DNA of 64,000 nt, taken from assembly GCA_035577545.1 (NCBI GenBank), contig DATLVI010000022.1:62001-126000 (forward strand), given 5' to 3'. Below the pieces are notes generated by a model. The model was given only the letters and a program-made list of their open reading frames with translations. It had not been told where the DNA came from and searched no databases. The position numbers were made by a program, and so were the translations under genes. This stretch comes from Verrucomicrobiia bacterium. Lineage in GTDB: Bacteria > Verrucomicrobiota > Verrucomicrobiia > Palsa-1439. Within the stretch, counting starts at the first letter, position 1, and the number at the start of each line of letters is the position of its first letter. This document shows positions 23,712 through 31,190 of this stretch, in pieces.

Positions 23712-24623
23712 ATGCCCTACATTACTGTCGGCAAGGAAAACTCGGGGAACATCGATCTCTACTACGAGGACCACGGTTCTGGTCAGCCGGTTGTCTTGAT
23801 CCACGGATATCCACTGAACGGTGCCTCATGGGAGAAGCAGGTGCCGGCTCTGTTGAGCGCGGGACACCGTGTCATCACCTATGATCGCCGAGGGTTCGGC
23901 AAGTCCAGCCAGCCAACAACGGGCTACCACTACGACACCTTCGCCGAGGATTTGCGCAAACTGATAACACATCTCAAATTGCGTGATTTCGTGTTGGTTG
24001 GTTTCTCGATGGGTGGCGGCGAAGTGGCGCGCTACCTCGGAAAATACGGATCGAAGGACGTGAGCAAGGCGGTGATCCTTTCCGGAGTGCCTCCGTACCT
24101 TCTCAAGACGCCGGACAATCCAGAAGGCGTGGACAAAAAAGTCTTCACGGGGATCGAGACCGCCATCAAGGCCGATCGTTACGCGTTTTTCACCGAATTC
24201 TTCAAGAATTTCTACAACACCGATGTGTTGATGGGAAAGCGCGTCAGCGAGCAAACGGTGCAGGCCAGTTGGAATGTCGCAGCCACCTCCTCGGCTACGG
24301 CCACGTTCGAGTGCGTGAGCACGTGGTACAGTGACTTCCGTAAAGATGTGGCACGCATCGACGTGCCCACACTGGTCATGCACGGCGATGCCGATCGGAT
24401 TCTTCCCATCACCGCTGCGGGACCGCGCACCGCCAAACTTATCAAGGGAGCCCTTCTGGTAGTAGTAGAAGGTGGGCCGCACTGTATCACCTGGACGCAC
24501 CCGGAAATCGTGAACCGCGAGCTGTTGGCTTTTCTGGGAAAGCCAACCGAAACGGCCCGTCAAAGTCCGTTGGGAAAAGTCGAGAGTGGTAAGAAGTCAG
24601 CACAGCCGGTGTCGAAACGATAA
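23712..24623 (+). CDS. non-heme haloperoxidase-type alpha/beta hydrolase
   Basis: Start at ATG 23712 is supported by AAAGGAG; the frame opening at 23628 lies within the leader repeat. The 303-residue protein follows the cofactor-free haloperoxidase pattern: YYEDHGSGQPVVLIHGYPLNG, YDRRGFGKSSQPTTGY, Ser near 99 in GFSMGGGEVARY, Asp in MHGDADRILP and His near 257 in GGPHCITWTH. These enzymes are perhydrolases/esterases that make peracids. No signal peptide, so cytoplasmic, unlike the other hydrolases here. C-terminal 25 residues are polar extension. Confidence 0.87.
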   Translation: MPYITVGKENSGNIDLYYEDHGSGQPVVLIHGYPLNGASWEKQVPALLSAGHRVITYDRRGFGKSSQPTTGYHYDTFAEDLRKLITHLKLRDFVLVGFSMGGGEVARYLGKYGSKDVSKAVILSGVPPYLLKTPDNPEGVDKKVFTGIETAIKADRYAFFTEFFKNFYNTDVLMGKRVSEQTVQASWNVAATSSATATFECVSTWYSDFRKDVARIDVPTLVMHGDADRILPITAAGPRTAKLIKGALLVVVEGGPHCITWTHPEIVNRELLAFLGKPTETARQSPLGKVESGKKSAQPVSKR

Positions 24624-24639
24624 ATGTTCGACGTGCTGA

Positions 24640-24672
24640 CACTCAGACCTGCTCGCGTTCCTCAAGACGTAG
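24640..24672 (+). pseudogene. C-terminal fragment of a haloperoxidase paralogue
   Basis: HSDLLAFLKT followed by TAG matches the typical end of haloperoxidase/hydrolase proteins (compare NRELLAFLGK in the gene just upstream). Only ten codons, so the evidence is thin, but it agrees with the other deletion scars of this island. Confidence 0.35.
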
Positions 24673-24686
24673 CCGCGTGATTAAAA

Positions 24687-25427
24687 ATGATGGACCCGCG
24701 AGTAGAGAAAGCCGCGCGTAATAATGCGAAGTGGTGCGACGACGTCTGTCGCGCGCACGGCACATCTGGTGAGTTTCATGACACTCTCTGGCTCAACCAC
24801 CACACGGTCCCGCGCTTCTATCCCAACGTGGTGACCCTTACTCAAGGCGGCATGACAGCCCAACTGGAAACCATTCAAGCCTTGGTAGCCACAGGCCTGC
24901 CCGGCAATTGGGGCGTCAAAGACAGTTTCAACACATTGGATTTAACGGCGCTAGGTTTCCAACTGGCATTTGAAGCCACATGGCTGTGGCGCTCGCGATC
25001 GCAACCTCTCCCCAAGCACACGGCTCCCGGTCTCCGCTGGATCTATATCCAGAGCGAGCCTGAACTGGCAAAATGGGAAGCCGCCTGGAACGGCGATCTC
25101 GCAAACAATTCATCCACCTCCAAACCGCGGCTCTTTCCACCATCCCTGCTCGCCAATCCGGGAATCGTCTTCATTGCCGCCTACTACGACGAGTCACTCG
25201 TGGCCGGCGCTATCGCAAACCACACCGACGATGTAGTCGGCCTGTCGAATGTATTTTCCACACCGGATAACGCGCAGACATTCTGGACCGGCTGCATCAC
25301 CATGACTCAAGAACGCTTTCCAGATTTGCCGATGGTTGGTTATGAGCGCGGCCCACAACTCGCCCTCGCTCAGGAAATCGGTTTCGAAATGTTACAACCG
25401 TTGAAGGTCTGGACCCGACGGGCGTAG
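24687..25427 (+). CDS. GNAT-like protein of unknown function
   Basis: A 246-residue cytoplasmic protein. The C-terminal part (residues 150-245) has the strand-helix order of GNAT acyltransferases: GIVFIAAYYDESLVAGAIANH, then VVGLSNVF, and GYERGPQLALAQEIGFEMLQPLKVW resembling the acetyl-CoA fold end. The N-terminal half has DTLWLNHHTVPRFYPNV, also seen in such proteins. The usual Q/RxxGxG/A loop is not obvious, so activity is uncertain. Two ATGs (24687, 24690) compete; no clear ribosome site. Confidence 0.55.
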   Translation: MMDPRVEKAARNNAKWCDDVCRAHGTSGEFHDTLWLNHHTVPRFYPNVVTLTQGGMTAQLETIQALVATGLPGNWGVKDSFNTLDLTALGFQLAFEATWLWRSRSQPLPKHTAPGLRWIYIQSEPELAKWEAAWNGDLANNSSTSKPRLFPPSLLANPGIVFIAAYYDESLVAGAIANHTDDVVGLSNVFSTPDNAQTFWTGCITMTQERFPDLPMVGYERGPQLALAQEIGFEMLQPLKVWTRRA

Positions 25428-25444
25428 CCTGAGCACAGAATCAC

Positions 25445-25963
25445 ATGGCGACTCTTTTCCTAATTTGCGGACTACCTGGCGCGGGAAAAACCACCCTTGC
25501 CAAACGACTGGAAGTGTCGCGCTCCGTGCTGCGATTTTCGCCTGATGAATGGATCGCGAGGATCATGAAAGATCCCTCGGATACAGTCGAATTGGATCGA
25601 CTGCGCGACCCGGTGGAATCATTGCAATGGGACGTGGCGCAGAAAGCCCTCAATCTCGGGCTAAGCGTTATCTTGGAAAATGGCTTTTGGGCCAGACAAG
25701 AGAGAACGATATTTCAATCCAAAGCCCGCGCGCTGGGTGCAAGTGTCGAACTCCACTTTCTCGACGTCCCCAAGGATGAATTGTGGAATCGATTGAACAA
25801 AAGGAATGCCGACCGACTAGAGGGCTCATTCGTCGTCACGAAGCAACAACTTGATTCATGGTGGACTTCCTTCGAGCCGCCAACCACCGACGAATTCAAC
25901 ACCTACGACAATTACCAGGGCGAACAGGTCAATTCCGTGAAGGCGTCGAAAACTGCTCCCTGA
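25445..25963 (+). CDS. P-loop kinase-like ATPase
   Basis: A 172-residue P-loop protein of the AAA_33/zeta-toxin-like small kinase group. ICGLPGAGKTTLAKRLE is Walker A (residues 7-23), FSPDEWI the following acidic motif, VILENGFWARQER the second strand with Arg residues, and ELHFLDVPKDELWNRLNKRN the lid/helix region. Likely phosphorylates a small molecule or nucleic acid. No antitoxin gene is adjacent. Starts 17 bases after the GNAT-like gene. Confidence 0.72.
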   Translation: MATLFLICGLPGAGKTTLAKRLEVSRSVLRFSPDEWIARIMKDPSDTVELDRLRDPVESLQWDVAQKALNLGLSVILENGFWARQERTIFQSKARALGASVELHFLDVPKDELWNRLNKRNADRLEGSFVVTKQQLDSWWTSFEPPTTDEFNTYDNYQGEQVNSVKASKTAP

Positions 25964-25971
25964 GATCGGCG

Positions 25972-26268
25972 TTACTCCGTCCAAAAAACCTCGCCAAACT
26001 TCGCGCTCGTCCGCGGCTCGGCCATCATCGGGGCGACAGTGTCGCGCCACTTGGCGTAGTGCGCGGTCTCCTTGTGTTTTGCGGGCGCGTCGGCCGTGCG
26101 ATAAACCTCCACCAACACAAAGCGTGTGGGATCGTCGGCTTGCTGCACCACGTCGAAGCGGGCGATGCCGGGCTCCTTCACGCTCTCCCGCGCGTTTTCG
26201 ACGCAGGCTTGTTTGAAGGCCTCGACGTTTTCCGGTTTCACATGGACGTGAACGTGAACAATCAACAT
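25972..26268 (-). CDS. antibiotic biosynthesis monooxygenase (ABM) domain protein
   Basis: Start ATG 26268 ([18 protein letters not shown]) gives 98 residues, the normal size of ABM/LsrG-like proteins; a frame extension to 26316 adds residues outside the fold. [37 protein letters not shown] is the conserved ferredoxin-like core with the His motif. These dimeric proteins oxidise quinols or degrade signal molecules. Convergent with the kinase-like gene (eight-base gap). Confidence 0.82.
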   Translation of the reverse strand: MLIVHVHVHVKPENVEAFKQACVENARESVKEPGIARFDVVQQADDPTRFVLVEVYRTADAPAKHKETAHYAKWRDTVAPMMAEPRTSAKFGEVFWTE

Positions 26269-26367
26269 GGCCTCAACGTATAATATTGGGACGTTCTTCG
26301 TCAAATACCCAAACATCCCACGAAAATGTTTCGCAGCAACAGCGGCTCATCATTACACTACTCCGCC

Positions 26368-27285
26368 ATGCACGTGTTCCTGCTGCGGCGGGTGGGGTCG
26401 CTGGTGGTGGCGCTGTTCGTCGCCAGCATCGCGGTCTTCCTGCTCGTGCGCGCGGTACCTGGGGACCCAGCGCGGTTGCTCCTGAAAAATCCGACACCGG
26501 AACGGATCGCGGCGATTCGGCAACGACTTTCCCTTGACCGTCCGCTTGCCGTGCAATACTGGATTTGGTTCAAGAATGCGATCGGGCGCGGGAGTTTTGG
26601 TGAGTCCATTGTCACGGGCCGCGATGTGAAGGAAGACTTGGCGCGGACGTGGCCCGCAACGATTGAACTTTCTATTGTGGCCCTCTTGATCGCCACCGCC
26701 GCCGGTGTGTGGCTTGGGATCTTTTGCGCGCGCCATGCGGGCACGTGGAAAGACGCGCTTGGGACGACAGTGAGTCTCGTCGGTCTCAGCGTGCCGGTCT
26801 TCTGGCTGGGATTGCTCGCGATGTTGCTGTTTTCGCTGCAACTCGGCTGGCTGCCGGCGGGTGAACGCGGCGGCCTCGATCATCTCATTTTGCCGGCGCT
26901 CGTGCTGGCGACGATCCCGGCCGCGTTCGTCGCGCGGGTGGCGCGGACCGCCGTGCTGGAAACGCTGGGTCAGGATTTTATCCGAACAGCCCGGGCCAAG
27001 GGCGTGAGCGAACACACCGTTCTTTATCGCCACGCGCTGCGCGCGGCGTTGGTTCCGATCGTGACGATGATCGGGGTCGAGTTCGCATATCTGCTGGGTG
27101 GCGCGGTATTGACAGAAACAGTGTTCGCCTGGCCGGGAATCGGGCGTTACATCGCCACTGCCGTGCTGGCTCGGGATTACCCCGCGATTCAAGGTGCGCT
27201 GCTTGCGCTCGTGGCCATGGTGATGATCGCGAATTTCGCGGTGGACATCGCGCATCACGCACTCGATCCGAAACTACGGCGATGA
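26368..27285 (+). CDS. peptide/nickel ABC transporter permease, DppB type
   Basis: ATG 26368 (MHVFLLRRVGSLVVALFVASIAVFLLVR) matches the conserved N-terminus of DppB/OppB/GsiC permeases; the frame upstream to 26326 is not conserved. The 305-residue product has six spans and the EAA-type cytoplasmic loop ARVARTAVLETLGQDFIRTARAKGVSE. Imports oligopeptides or similar with a partner permease, two ATPases and a binding protein, none of which beyond the partner are in the window. Confidence 0.88.
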   Translation: MHVFLLRRVGSLVVALFVASIAVFLLVRAVPGDPARLLLKNPTPERIAAIRQRLSLDRPLAVQYWIWFKNAIGRGSFGESIVTGRDVKEDLARTWPATIELSIVALLIATAAGVWLGIFCARHAGTWKDALGTTVSLVGLSVPVFWLGLLAMLLFSLQLGWLPAGERGGLDHLILPALVLATIPAAFVARVARTAVLETLGQDFIRTARAKGVSEHTVLYRHALRAALVPIVTMIGVEFAYLLGGAVLTETVFAWPGIGRYIATAVLARDYPAIQGALLALVAMVMIANFAVDIAHHALDPKLRR

Positions 27286-28082
27286 AGCGCAGGAATTCAC
27301 TTCTCTGGGTCGGTTCCACGATGCTAACCGTGGTGATTCTCGCGGCAGCACTGGCGGGCGCGATCTCCGCGCATGGGCCAACAGAGCAAGTCTATCGCGA
27401 CCTCGCTCTCGCCGCGCCGTCGTGGTCGCACTGGGTCGGAGTGGACGGAGTGGGCCGCGACGTACTAACGCGACTGCTGTACGGCGCGCGGGCGACACTG
27501 GGCATTGCTCTTGGAGCCACCGCGATTGCAATCTTGCTGGGAACCGTCCTCGGAGCGGCTGCGGGTATTCTGAAAGGATGGTTCGATGCGGCCATCAGCC
27601 ACGCAACAGATTTCCTGTTGGCATTCCCCTCGATCCTGCTTGTGCTCGTCGCGTTGACAATCCTCTCCCCATCGCCCACGAGCGTTGCCATCGCGGTTGG
27701 CATTGCGAGCTTGCCAACCGTCGTGCGACAGGTACGTGCGGCCTTCGTGTCGGAAGGTGCGAAGGAATACGTGCTTGCGGCGCGGGCCACTGGCGCGGGT
27801 CAGTGGCGCATCGCCGCCTTGGAAATTCTGCCGAACTGCGCGGGACTGATCCTCGTGCTGACAACCCTCACGCTCGGCAGCGCCGTGCTCGAAGCCGCCG
27901 GGTTGGCGTTTCTCGGGTTGACGGGCCAGCCTGACGTGCCGGAATGGGGCATGATGTTGCGCGAAGAACGCAGCACGTTCCGCATCGCACCCTGGCTCTG
28001 CGTCGCGCCCGGCCTGGCCATCACCTGGACCGTGTTGTCCTTCAACCTCATCAGTGACGGCTTGCGCCAACGCTGGCGGTGA
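27282..28082 (+). CDS. peptide/nickel ABC transporter permease, DppC type
   Basis: A 266-residue DppC-like permease overlapping the DppB-like gene by four bases (ATGA). It shows the family block HWVGVDGVGRDVLTRLLYGARATLGIAL (residues 46-73) and the loop RQVRAAFVSEGAKEYVLAARATGAG for ATPase contact, with six spans. Forms the heterodimeric channel with the previous gene. Ends just before the DUF2092 unit. No ATP-binding or substrate-binding gene lies nearby, so the transporter is split across the genome. Confidence 0.88.
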   Translation: MKRRNSLLWVGSTMLTVVILAAALAGAISAHGPTEQVYRDLALAAPSWSHWVGVDGVGRDVLTRLLYGARATLGIALGATAIAILLGTVLGAAAGILKGWFDAAISHATDFLLAFPSILLVLVALTILSPSPTSVAIAVGIASLPTVVRQVRAAFVSEGAKEYVLAARATGAGQWRIAALEILPNCAGLILVLTTLTLGSAVLEAAGLAFLGLTGQPDVPEWGMMLREERSTFRIAPWLCVAPGLAITWTVLSFNLISDGLRQRWR

Positions 28083-28180
28083 ACGGCCTTATGGGTCCGA
28101 TTGTCCAATCCGGTTGTAAAACCCAAGTGCTGAATTATAGTGAATTACGGCGTTACGCTGATCAGTCGACGGAGGAACCT

Positions 28181-29008
28181 ATGAAAGAACCGGGCCGAAC
28201 GATCCATCCCAACACCCACAGGTTGCATTCGATTCTCGCTGTTTTCGCGCTGGCAGGTCTTTGGACCGTATCCATCTTCGGGGCGGATGTGAAGCCGACG
28301 GATGCAAAGCCGGTCGTCGATCCCTCAGCGGACAAACTGTTAAAGCGTATGGGTGATTACCTGGCGCAAGCTCCCTTTTTCTCCGTGAACGCGGAGATAT
28401 GGCAGGACGTGCAATTGGGCTCGGGACAGCAAGTCCAGGCCGGTCGAACCGTTGGACTTCAAGTGCGCCGTCCTGACCGTTTCCACGCGGAGGTGCATTC
28501 CACACGTCGCAATCGCGAGTTGTTTTATGATGGCAAGTCGTTAACCCTTCTCGATCGCGTGCAGAATTTCTACGGGAGCGTTCCCGCCCCGGCTTCGCTT
28601 GACCAGGCGCTGGACGCCGCCAGCGATCGCTTCGGAATCGAGATGCCGCTGGAAGACCTCATCGTCAGCGATCCTTACGAAAGCGCCGTGCGGAAGATCG
28701 TTTCGGGGCGGGACATCGGCCCGGTAACAGTTCTCGGCACGCCCTGTGAACACCTCGCGTTCTCGTTGGGCAGAGTTGATTGGCAGATCTGGATCGAGGA
28801 TGGTATGAAGCCGGTACCCCGCAAAATCGTCATTACCTATAAGGATGAGGAAGGCACCCCGGAATACACGGCGATTTTCTCCAACTGGGATTTTCAAACC
28901 AAACCGCCCGACTTCCTGTTCGTTTTCGAGCCGCCGTCGGGAGCCTCGAAGATCGATGTGGAAGAGATCAAAGCCAGAAATCAAACGCATCAACAAGAGG
29001 GCAAATAA
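28181..29008 (+). CDS. DUF2092-family exported protein
   Basis: Start ATG 28181 has GGAGG upstream; the frame is open from 28079 but overlaps the permease. The 275-residue protein has a signal segment (residues 16-36) and DUF2092 features: ADKLLKRMGDYLAQAPFFSVNAEI, QVRRPDRFHAEV, FYDGKSLTLLDRVQNFYG, and C-terminal YKDEEGTPEYTAIFSNWDF. DUF2092 proteins are periplasmic, related in fold to LolA/outer-membrane-lipoprotein carriers. Two bases from the next gene. Confidence 0.8.
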   Translation: MKEPGRTIHPNTHRLHSILAVFALAGLWTVSIFGADVKPTDAKPVVDPSADKLLKRMGDYLAQAPFFSVNAEIWQDVQLGSGQQVQAGRTVGLQVRRPDRFHAEVHSTRRNRELFYDGKSLTLLDRVQNFYGSVPAPASLDQALDAASDRFGIEMPLEDLIVSDPYESAVRKIVSGRDIGPVTVLGTPCEHLAFSLGRVDWQIWIEDGMKPVPRKIVITYKDEEGTPEYTAIFSNWDFQTKPPDFLFVFEPPSGASKIDVEEIKARNQTHQQEGK

Positions 29009-29010
29009 CC

Positions 29011-29751
29011 ATGAGATTTGCCAATTCCATTTTGCGCCGAAAAATCTGGGTCAGCCTGACTGCGCTTTTGGTCGCATGGCCGCTCCTTTACGCACAGCGC
29101 CAGCTACCAGGCGGTCGTCCTGAGCCCGCACAGCGCAGCGAACCCGCGCGTGCACCCGTACAACACAGTCAACCTGCGTTCGTCAACCGTTCCAACCATG
29201 GAAGCGTCCGGCATGTGGACGAACATCCCGCTCCCCGACCGGTCCAGCGACCGTTCGACGGGCCCCATAATTTCAACATGCATCACGACGTCTACGTGCA
29301 TCACGACGTTGATGTGGACTTCCATCACCGGCGGCATTGGAACAACTTTAGGTTTGGTGCGCGGTTTGCCATCCTGCCGGTGGGATGCGTATCGGTCGTG
29401 GTGGGTGGGTCCCCCTATTACTACGACGATGGCCTCTACTACCAACCAGCGGATGGGGGCTACCAGGAAGTTTATCCGCCGGTCGGAGCGGACGTGCCGG
29501 AATTGCCCGATGGCGCGGTCGCCATCGATGCCGGAGGCCAGACATATTATTATGCCGGCGGCGCGTTTTATGTGCAGCAGGGCGATGGCTATGTCATCGC
29601 GCCTACACCAATCGGGGTTACAGTCCCAGAACTGCCGCCCGGGGCCATACAGGTGGTTGTCAACGGCGGCATCGCGTATCAATTCAACGGGATTTACTAC
29701 CAACCCGTGTTCGTCGACGGCGTGACCCAGTACACGACCTTCCTGCCCTGA
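29011..29751 (+). CDS. exported Tyr/Gly-rich protein, DUF6515-like
   Basis: A 246-residue protein with a signal peptide (residues 10-28). Residues 29-110 are Pro/His-rich, low complexity. The C-terminal half has repeated units of the type YYYDDGLYYQPADGGY and QTYYYAGGAFYVQQGDGYVI, and VPELPDGAVAID/VPELPPGAIQVV, as in DUF6515 proteins that frequently follow DUF2092 genes. Probably periplasmic or outer-membrane associated; role unknown. Co-transcribed with the DUF2092 gene. Confidence 0.7.
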   Translation: MRFANSILRRKIWVSLTALLVAWPLLYAQRQLPGGRPEPAQRSEPARAPVQHSQPAFVNRSNHGSVRHVDEHPAPRPVQRPFDGPHNFNMHHDVYVHHDVDVDFHHRRHWNNFRFGARFAILPVGCVSVVVGGSPYYYDDGLYYQPADGGYQEVYPPVGADVPELPDGAVAIDAGGQTYYYAGGAFYVQQGDGYVIAPTPIGVTVPELPPGAIQVVVNGGIAYQFNGIYYQPVFVDGVTQYTTFLP

Positions 29752-29796
29752 TGGCTTGCGCCATCGTCAGCACTGCGCTACTCTGGGCCCGGTTTC

Positions 29797-29886
29797 GGAG
29801 GGGTGCCAGAGTGGTTGAACGGGCTGGTCTCGAAAACCAGTAATGCCGTAAGGCATTCGTGGGTTCGAATCCCACCCCCTCCGCCA
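29797..29886 (+). tRNA. tRNA-Ser (anticodon CGA)
   Basis: A 90-base class II tRNA. Acceptor GGAGGGG (29797-29803) pairs with CCCCTCC (29876-29882), anticodon stem CTGGT/ACCAG encloses CTCGAAA with anticodon CGA at 29831-29833, a long variable arm (TAATGCCGTAAGGCATTC) is present as expected for serine, and the T arm is GTGGG-TTCGAAT-CCCAC. The 3' CCA is encoded. Confidence 0.97.
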
Positions 29887-29895
29887 TTTCCCCGA

Positions 29896-31176
29896 TTACA
29901 TCTCACCGCGATAGGCTCGTGCCAGAAGTGTGACGGGGTGCACGACCTTGATATCCAATCCGGACTCCCGCACCCCGTACCGGATCTGCCCGATGCATCC
30001 GGGGTTGCCGGTCGCGACGATCGGCGCGCCGGTTGCGGCAATGTGTTTCACTTTGCGTTCCAACAGCGCCCGGCTCATCTCCGGCTGGGTGATATTATAA
30101 ATGCCCGCCGACCCGCAGCACCATGTAGCCTCGGGTAACTCAACCAGTTCCACACCGGGAATCGCGCGCAGCAGTTCGCGTGGTTGTTGCGAGATCTTCT
30201 GGCCGTGCACGAGATGACACGCCTCGTGGTACGTGACGCGCACCGTTGTAGACCGCGTGCCCTCACGCGGCGTTTGGATGCCAATCTTCACCAGCCACTC
30301 ATGGATGTCATAGACCTTCTCATCCCAGAGCCTGGCGCGCGGATCGTCCGGTAGCAAATGCCCGTAACGTTTCATGAAAGAACCGCAACCGGCGCTGTTG
30401 ACGATGATTGCATCGAGCTCTTTAAACGGAAAGGCATCGAGGTTTTGGCGCGCCAGCTTTCTCCCCAAATCGAGTTCGCCGTTGTGTCCCATCAAAGAAC
30501 CACAGCAAGACTGCTTTCGCGGCGTGAAGACTTCGCAACCGTTCGCCAGCAATACGTCCACGGTATCGCGGTTCACATCCGAGTACGCGACATCCTGCAC
30601 GCAGCCCACCAGCAAACCGACGCGATAGCGATGAGGAGTCGTGGGTGATTCGGTTTCCCGTATCAAATCGAAGGAGAACTTGTCGCAAATCTTCGGCTGC
30701 TGCGCGCGCAGTTCCCGCAGGCGGCGCGGCAGAAGCAATGCGAGGGCCCGGGAAAAACCAACGGCTTCATCGAAACGGAGAAGCTTCGCGATGAACCGCA
30801 GCCGGTGGGGCCTGGCGAACAACCACCGCAGCGCGAACGCGCGAATGAGGTTTCGTTGCGCGCCGGCTTTCGCTCCGCTGGATTCCACTTCCGCGCGGGC
30901 GTACTCAATCATCTCCGCGTAGTTCACGCCCGCGGGACAAACAGTCTCGCAGGCCAGGCAGCCGAGACAGAAATACATTTCGTCGGCGAACTGCGGGGAA
31001 TTCGGCGCGAGCCGCCCGTCCGCCACCGCCCGCATCAGCGCAATGCGCCCGCGCGGGCTGCTGGTCTCATGCTTCGTTGCTTCGTACGTGGGACACGTCG
31101 GCAAGCACATCCCGCAATGAATGCATTGCTGCAGGACGGAGTAGTCCAGCTGCTGAAGAAGGTTCTGCGAGTGCAT
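29896..31176 (-). CDS. glcF: glycolate oxidase iron-sulfur subunit
   Basis: A 426-residue GlcF. Two 4Fe-4S motifs: Cys18/21/24/28 in CIHCGMCLPTCP and CLGCLACETVCP near 70-81. Two Cys-rich domains follow with QSCCGSLMGHNGE and ATWCCGSAGIYNITQPEMS. It passes electrons from the FAD subunit GlcD to the quinone pool during glycolate (or lactate) oxidation at the membrane. Separated from glcD by the S74 surface-protein gene, 14 bases upstream. Confidence 0.92.
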   Translation of the reverse strand: MHSQNLLQQLDYSVLQQCIHCGMCLPTCPTYEATKHETSSPRGRIALMRAVADGRLAPNSPQFADEMYFCLGCLACETVCPAGVNYAEMIEYARAEVESSGAKAGAQRNLIRAFALRWLFARPHRLRFIAKLLRFDEAVGFSRALALLLPRRLRELRAQQPKICDKFSFDLIRETESPTTPHRYRVGLLVGCVQDVAYSDVNRDTVDVLLANGCEVFTPRKQSCCGSLMGHNGELDLGRKLARQNLDAFPFKELDAIIVNSAGCGSFMKRYGHLLPDDPRARLWDEKVYDIHEWLVKIGIQTPREGTRSTTVRVTYHEACHLVHGQKISQQPRELLRAIPGVELVELPEATWCCGSAGIYNITQPEMSRALLERKVKHIAATGAPIVATGNPGCIGQIRYGVRESGLDIKVVHPVTLLARAYRGEM

Positions 31177-31190
31177 TCAGTGGCGTCGCG

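Noticed and set aside
16255-24672. insertion sequence or integron cassette array
   Set aside because: No transposase, integrase or attC-like site was found; leaders are not terminal inverted repeats.
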